A stretch of 64,000 bases of DNA from a bacterium (lineage in GTDB: Bacteria; Bacteroidota; Bacteroidia; Chitinophagales; Saprospiraceae). The position numbers and the translations under genes are program-made. The first letter of the stretch is position 1, and every line of letters starts with the position of its first letter. The DNA lies in assembly GCA_024742755.1 (NCBI GenBank), contig JANSXW010000006.1:22578-86577 (forward strand), given 5' to 3'. Below, piece after piece: positions 61,073 through 64,000 of this stretch. The notes beneath the pieces are model-generated. The model was given only the letters and a program-made list of their open reading frames with translations. It did no database searches and was not told the DNA's origin.

Positions 61073-61765
61073 TTACCGCGATCGCTTAAAGCCACTAATT
61101 CCGAAGGCAACCTCGATGTACCATCCACGAAAGTCCGTTCCTGCTCCATTGACTGGCACCAGATTATCAAGCTTCCAATCCGTGTCTATCAGGCTTAAGC
61201 TATATCCCCCCTGCAAACCGATGACCAGCCCTGACGCTGAAGGGGCCGCTTTGGTAAAAAAGAGGGCACTGATCCCAATATCCAGAGGTACATCAAAGCG
61301 GTCCAGATGAACGACTTCATTGTCAATGGCCTGGCCAATACCCTGTACACCGGACTGATCGGAAAGGCTAATCCTGGAGTATTGCAAATGGTAACGCAAC
61401 AGTGGACCAAGCCAGATGCGTTCAGCTGGAACTAAATCATACCCTATCTGATTAAACAGCTGCCACTGCCGAAAGAAAACCGCGCTGCCATCATGCTCCT
61501 TCTGTTCATCTACACGCGAAAAGGAAAAACCTAATCCCATCTGCTTGCGTCCCTCAATTTTGACCATACCAAAACCCAGGTCCAGTTTTAAGTCGTCCAG
61601 TTGGTTCAGTCCCAGGTCTCTGGCCTGCTGATTGAATCCGGAAAAGTCTACTTCCTGACCACGCAGCCACATCTGAACGTTCCACCGGGTGGAGTCTGTC
61701 TGACCGGACAGCGTAAAATTTAGCAGAAGTAATCCATTGATGATCAATACGTAAACATTCTTCAT
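61073..61765 (-). CDS. Small outer-membrane beta-barrel-like protein
   Basis: The protein has 230 residues from the ATG at 61765, which places a signal peptide first (VYVLIINGLLLLNFTLSGQ); 16 codons of open frame precede it. The mature part has alternating hydrophobic/polar strands (GLVIGLQGGYSLSLI, WYIEVAFGISGF) typical of a beta barrel, without the terminal aromatic of most barrels. It lies between the two copies of the 92-bp repeat. Function is unknown. Confidence 0.65.
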   Translation of the reverse strand: MKNVYVLIINGLLLLNFTLSGQTDSTRWNVQMWLRGQEVDFSGFNQQARDLGLNQLDDLKLDLGFGMVKIEGRKQMGLGFSFSRVDEQKEHDGSAVFFRQWQLFNQIGYDLVPAERIWLGPLLRYHLQYSRISLSDQSGVQGIGQAIDNEVVHLDRFDVPLDIGISALFFTKAAPSASGLVIGLQGGYSLSLIDTDWKLDNLVPVNGAGTDFRGWYIEVAFGISGFKRSR

Positions 61766-61871
61766 CCTACGGCATTTTTGCACTAGTTTACAGCTCCTAA
61801 AATTGGCCTGCAAGCCTTTAACACCGTTAATTGGCCATTTAACACGTCCGCCGTGTCATTAAGCAGCGTGA

Positions 61872-62774
61872 TTAACAGTTTTCTAACAGAAAGTATTCGG
61901 CCGCTTTAACAAATTCCGCCGGCTTCTCCATCCAAGGCAAATGCCCCGCACCGGGCAAAACCACCAACTGACTATTGGGAATCAGCGCTGCGGCCCGCTC
62001 TCCGTGCGCAATAGGAAAGAACGCTTCGTCCTCACCCCAGATAATCAAGGTGGGGACTGTTACGGCTTTCAACTCTTCATCTGAGTAAGTTTGAACAGCG
62101 TTGCCACGGCCTAAAAAGAAAGGGTAACGCCCACCCGGCTTGCGGATCACCTCCATAGAATAGCGGTGCCAGGCTGCATCCGCCACAAGAGGATCTTTCA
62201 TCACATTACTGCCCAGCATACGCCCCCAAAACGGGGTTGGGAATAATCGGTAAAGGATCATACGGGGAATGACACGGCGGTCCCATTCATCGCTCATCCC
62301 TGCTGTGTCCACAAGGATCATTTTTTCTACATAGTTGGGAAAGCGCAAGGCAAAGGCGATGCTCACCGAGCCCCCCTGCGAACTGCCCGCCAGGTAGCAG
62401 CGGTTGATGCCCAGTATGTCCAAAGCCGCTTTCAGCCAATCGGTATAAAACGCCTTGCTGTAGTCCGCCCAGGGCTTATCCGACTCTCCGTAGCCCGGCT
62501 TGTCAAAAGCGACGACCCGGAAGTGGCGCGACAGTGGGCCAATAACCTTGTACCAACTTGTGGCCCCGCCTCCAGCACCGTGCAGCAAAATGAGCACTGG
62601 TCCTTCTCCGGCTTCCAGATAGGAGGTACGGATACCATTGGCTGTGATGAAGTGGTGCTGCGCGGGCGGGTCAATCAGGCTTAGCAGCCGCTGGAAAGTG
62701 GGTGTGGGTGGCAATGTGTAAGATTTTGTGGATATAACCCCCAGGCTGGGAAATTGGTTGAGCAGCTTTGCCAT
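61872..62774 (-). CDS. Alpha/beta hydrolase, complete copy
   Basis: The 300-residue protein has an oxyanion HGAGGGATSWY motif, nucleophile elbow GSSQGGSVS (Ser near residue 142), acid Asp in WGEDEAFFPIAHG, and base His in PGAGHLPWMEK, so all three catalytic residues are visible. It resembles lactone or carboxylesterase-type hydrolases of the meta-cleavage hydrolase group (FDKPGYGESDKP). No signal peptide is evident. Its C-terminal 92 bases are duplicated at 60904-60995 (see the pseudogene entry). Confidence 0.88.
   Translation of the reverse strand: MAKLLNQFPSLGVISTKSYTLPPTPTFQRLLSLIDPPAQHHFITANGIRTSYLEAGEGPVLILLHGAGGGATSWYKVIGPLSRHFRVVAFDKPGYGESDKPWADYSKAFYTDWLKAALDILGINRCYLAGSSQGGSVSIAFALRFPNYVEKMILVDTAGMSDEWDRRVIPRMILYRLFPTPFWGRMLGSNVMKDPLVADAAWHRYSMEVIRKPGGRYPFFLGRGNAVQTYSDEELKAVTVPTLIIWGEDEAFFPIAHGERAAALIPNSQLVVLPGAGHLPWMEKPAEFVKAAEYFLLENC
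61911..62002. repeat. 92-bp exact direct repeat, copy 2 (inside the hydrolase)
   Basis: Identical to 60904-60995. It lies within the 3' part of the intact hydrolase and encodes the GHLPWMEKPAEF segment. Confidence 0.92.
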
Positions 62775-62892
62775 CCTACCTGGTTGACATGCACTAAAAA
62801 GGGTTAGGACACCTACTCATCCAAAGCATTGATTGCTGTGTGCTATGTTCTGGAATACTGAAAACGAACCACCTGTAATCGGATTATGCACA

Positions 62893-64000
62893 TCACAATT
62901 TAACGACTTTCCCCACACCCAGGACCTGCCCACTCTGTACCACCCGCCAAACATATACTCCACCCGGTTGCCCGGTCAGCTCCACACTATTCACCCCAGC
63001 CCACAGCGGCTGACGGTGCACCTGCCGCCCAACTCCATCGAAAACCTCCACCCAGGCATCCACCGGCAGCCAGCCTGGGCGCAGAGAGAGGCTAAAGCGC
63101 TCCCGGAAAGGGTTGGGGAAAGCCGTGGCGGCGACTGCTTCCTGCTCCTCCTCCGCCGTGCTGTTGGGCATGGTAAATTCCAACTCTTTGCACTGTGTGC
63201 CGCTGCCGTTGGCGTTGCTCACAGTCAGGCAGACTTCGTAGGTGCCGTAACCGGGGAAGCTGTGCTGCGGCAGGGTATCCGTGCTCGTGCTGCTGTCGCC
63301 GAAGTCCCACAGCCACTCGGCGGGCTCGTAGTCGCTCAGGTCGTAGAACTGCACCTGGAAAGGCTCCAGCGTATCCTGCTCATAGCGCCAGCGGGCCAGC
63401 GGAATATTGTCGATGCCGAGCGTGTCGCAGGGGCTGCCGTCTATGGGGCCCAGGCGGTAATTGGGCTGGTTGGGGATGGAAAAGGCATTGAAGGTGGGCA
63501 ACTCTATGCCGTGCTGCTCGATGCGGCAGTCCGGACAGTCGGCATCTGGGTTGTGGATGACGTGCAGGCTGGTAACACCGTTGTTGGAAGCGATATAGAT
63601 TTTGCCGTCGGGGGCAAGCTGGCCCTGGAAGAAAGTGGTGGGTAGAAAATCCAGATGGCCGTCGTACTCCGCTACCAAGGTGCGAGTGGATTCGATGTCT
63701 TCGGTCCAGAGATCATATTGATAGAGATTAATAGAAGACATTGTATATAGGTAGCGGGAATTTTTAGAAATAACAGCACCCGGTCCTACCCCGTAGGCAG
63801 GATAATTAAATTGCCGGAAATCACTGAGCAAGCCCGTACAGCGGTTAAAATCATATATCGTAGTATATTCCCCATCCTCCAGACTAATACCGTTGAACCG
63901 AATGTGTTTAGTTCCATCCGGAGAAAAAAAAGCTTGCCCAACTCCAGAGGGTACCACATCCCCAATTTCTTGTATGCCTTCCAGTCTAATGCCAGAAGGC
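62893..64000 (-). CDS. T9SS cargo protein with PKD domain, 3' part (continues past the right edge)
   Basis: The frame has no stop between 62893 and the right edge (64000), so about 368 C-terminal residues are visible. The first part looks like beta-propeller repeats (FFSPDGTKHIRF, ISKNSRYLYTMSSINLYQYD). A PKD domain follows (about 200 residues before the end; WLWDFGDSSTSTDTLPQHSFPGYGTYEVCLTVSN in part), then the type A T9SS signal (AFPNPFRERFSLSL to GQVLGVGKVVKL). This is a secreted protein of unknown function; the N-terminus is outside the window. Its 3' end lies about 120 bases from the hydrolase start. Confidence 0.85.
   Translation of the reverse strand, partial: PSGIRLEGIQEIGDVVPSGVGQAFFSPDGTKHIRFNGISLEDGEYTTIYDFNRCTGLLSDFRQFNYPAYGVGPGAVISKNSRYLYTMSSINLYQYDLWTEDIESTRTLVAEYDGHLDFLPTTFFQGQLAPDGKIYIASNNGVTSLHVIHNPDADCPDCRIEQHGIELPTFNAFSIPNQPNYRLGPIDGSPCDTLGIDNIPLARWRYEQDTLEPFQVQFYDLSDYEPAEWLWDFGDSSTSTDTLPQHSFPGYGTYEVCLTVSNANGSGTQCKELEFTMPNSTAEEEQEAVAATAFPNPFRERFSLSLRPGWLPVDAWVEVFDGVGRQVHRQPLWAGVNSVELTGQPGGVYVWRVVQSGQVLGVGKVVKL

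Overview
The window looks like chromosomal DNA of a free-living Bacteroidota bacterium, most probably of the class Saprospiria (Phaeodactylibacter/Lewinella-like; inference from gene content, not a search). Supporting signs are type IX secretion (T9SS) cargo with type A and type B sorting domains, an SprB-repeat adhesin next to a PorP/SprF protein, LytTR two-component pairs, TonB-dependent and OmpA-type envelope proteins, and several promoters of the Bacteroidota form TTTG-N18..20-TAnnTTTG. No rRNA, tRNA, CRISPR array or insertion sequence was recognised.

Layout. 1-514 is the 3' end of an unknown gene. 1044-7664 carries a giant T9SS type B adhesin and its PorP/SprF partner. 7712-9277 is a two-gene sugar operon (amino-sugar N-acetyltransferase and oxidoreductase). 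9313-12620 holds a lipoprotein, an OmpA/MotB-like lipoprotein, a NUDIX hydrolase and a PLP-dependent cysteine synthase homologue. 12701-12800 is a 15-bp tandem repeat, followed by a translationally coupled AAA-ATPase/TPR membrane protein pair (12864-15451) and an orphan antitoxin-like gene. 15791-17517 and 26795-29786 are two LytTR two-component systems. Between them lie peptidases, hydrolases, two neighbouring TraB/Ere-superfamily proteins, a TonB-domain protein, DUF5995, a DJ-1/PfpI protein and a membrane dipeptidase. 29952-35952 holds two T9SS type A cargo proteins (one a GH18 hydrolase), an aspartyl protease with a PDZ domain and a small membrane protein.

The most interesting region is 38279-44754 on the minus strand. 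It is a compact, apparently complete cluster for a thiazole/oxazole-modified microcin (TOMM, linear azol(in)e peptide). In order of transcription it holds a 42-aa membrane-like peptide, a 41-aa precursor with a CNCNCCCC core, a ThiF-like leader-binding C protein, a YcaO cyclodehydratase ending in PHPFP, a SagB-type dehydrogenase, an ABC exporter (ATPase and permease), an M50-like membrane protease and a TPR lipoprotein. A terminator-like hairpin then separates it from a TonB-dependent receptor (35994-38156). Both short peptide genes were found by reading the minus strand. Hairpins lie in the 5' leader and between the precursor and the enzymes, as expected where precursor and enzyme levels differ.

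The right part (45202-64000) contains a helical-repeat protein divergent from the TOMM operon, a HEPN-like protein, two tandem DUF6624 proteins, and a BlaI/BlaR1-type pair. The blaI promoter has a palindromic operator exactly inside its spacer and probably makes a leaderless mRNA. Next come a small MscS-like membrane protein, a very large cation-chloride-cotransporter-like permease fused to coiled coil and a P-loop ATPase, a PD40/OmpA protein, two alpha/beta hydrolase copies (one reduced to a C-terminal fragment by a 92-bp exact duplication), and the C-terminal part of a further T9SS cargo protein running off the right edge.
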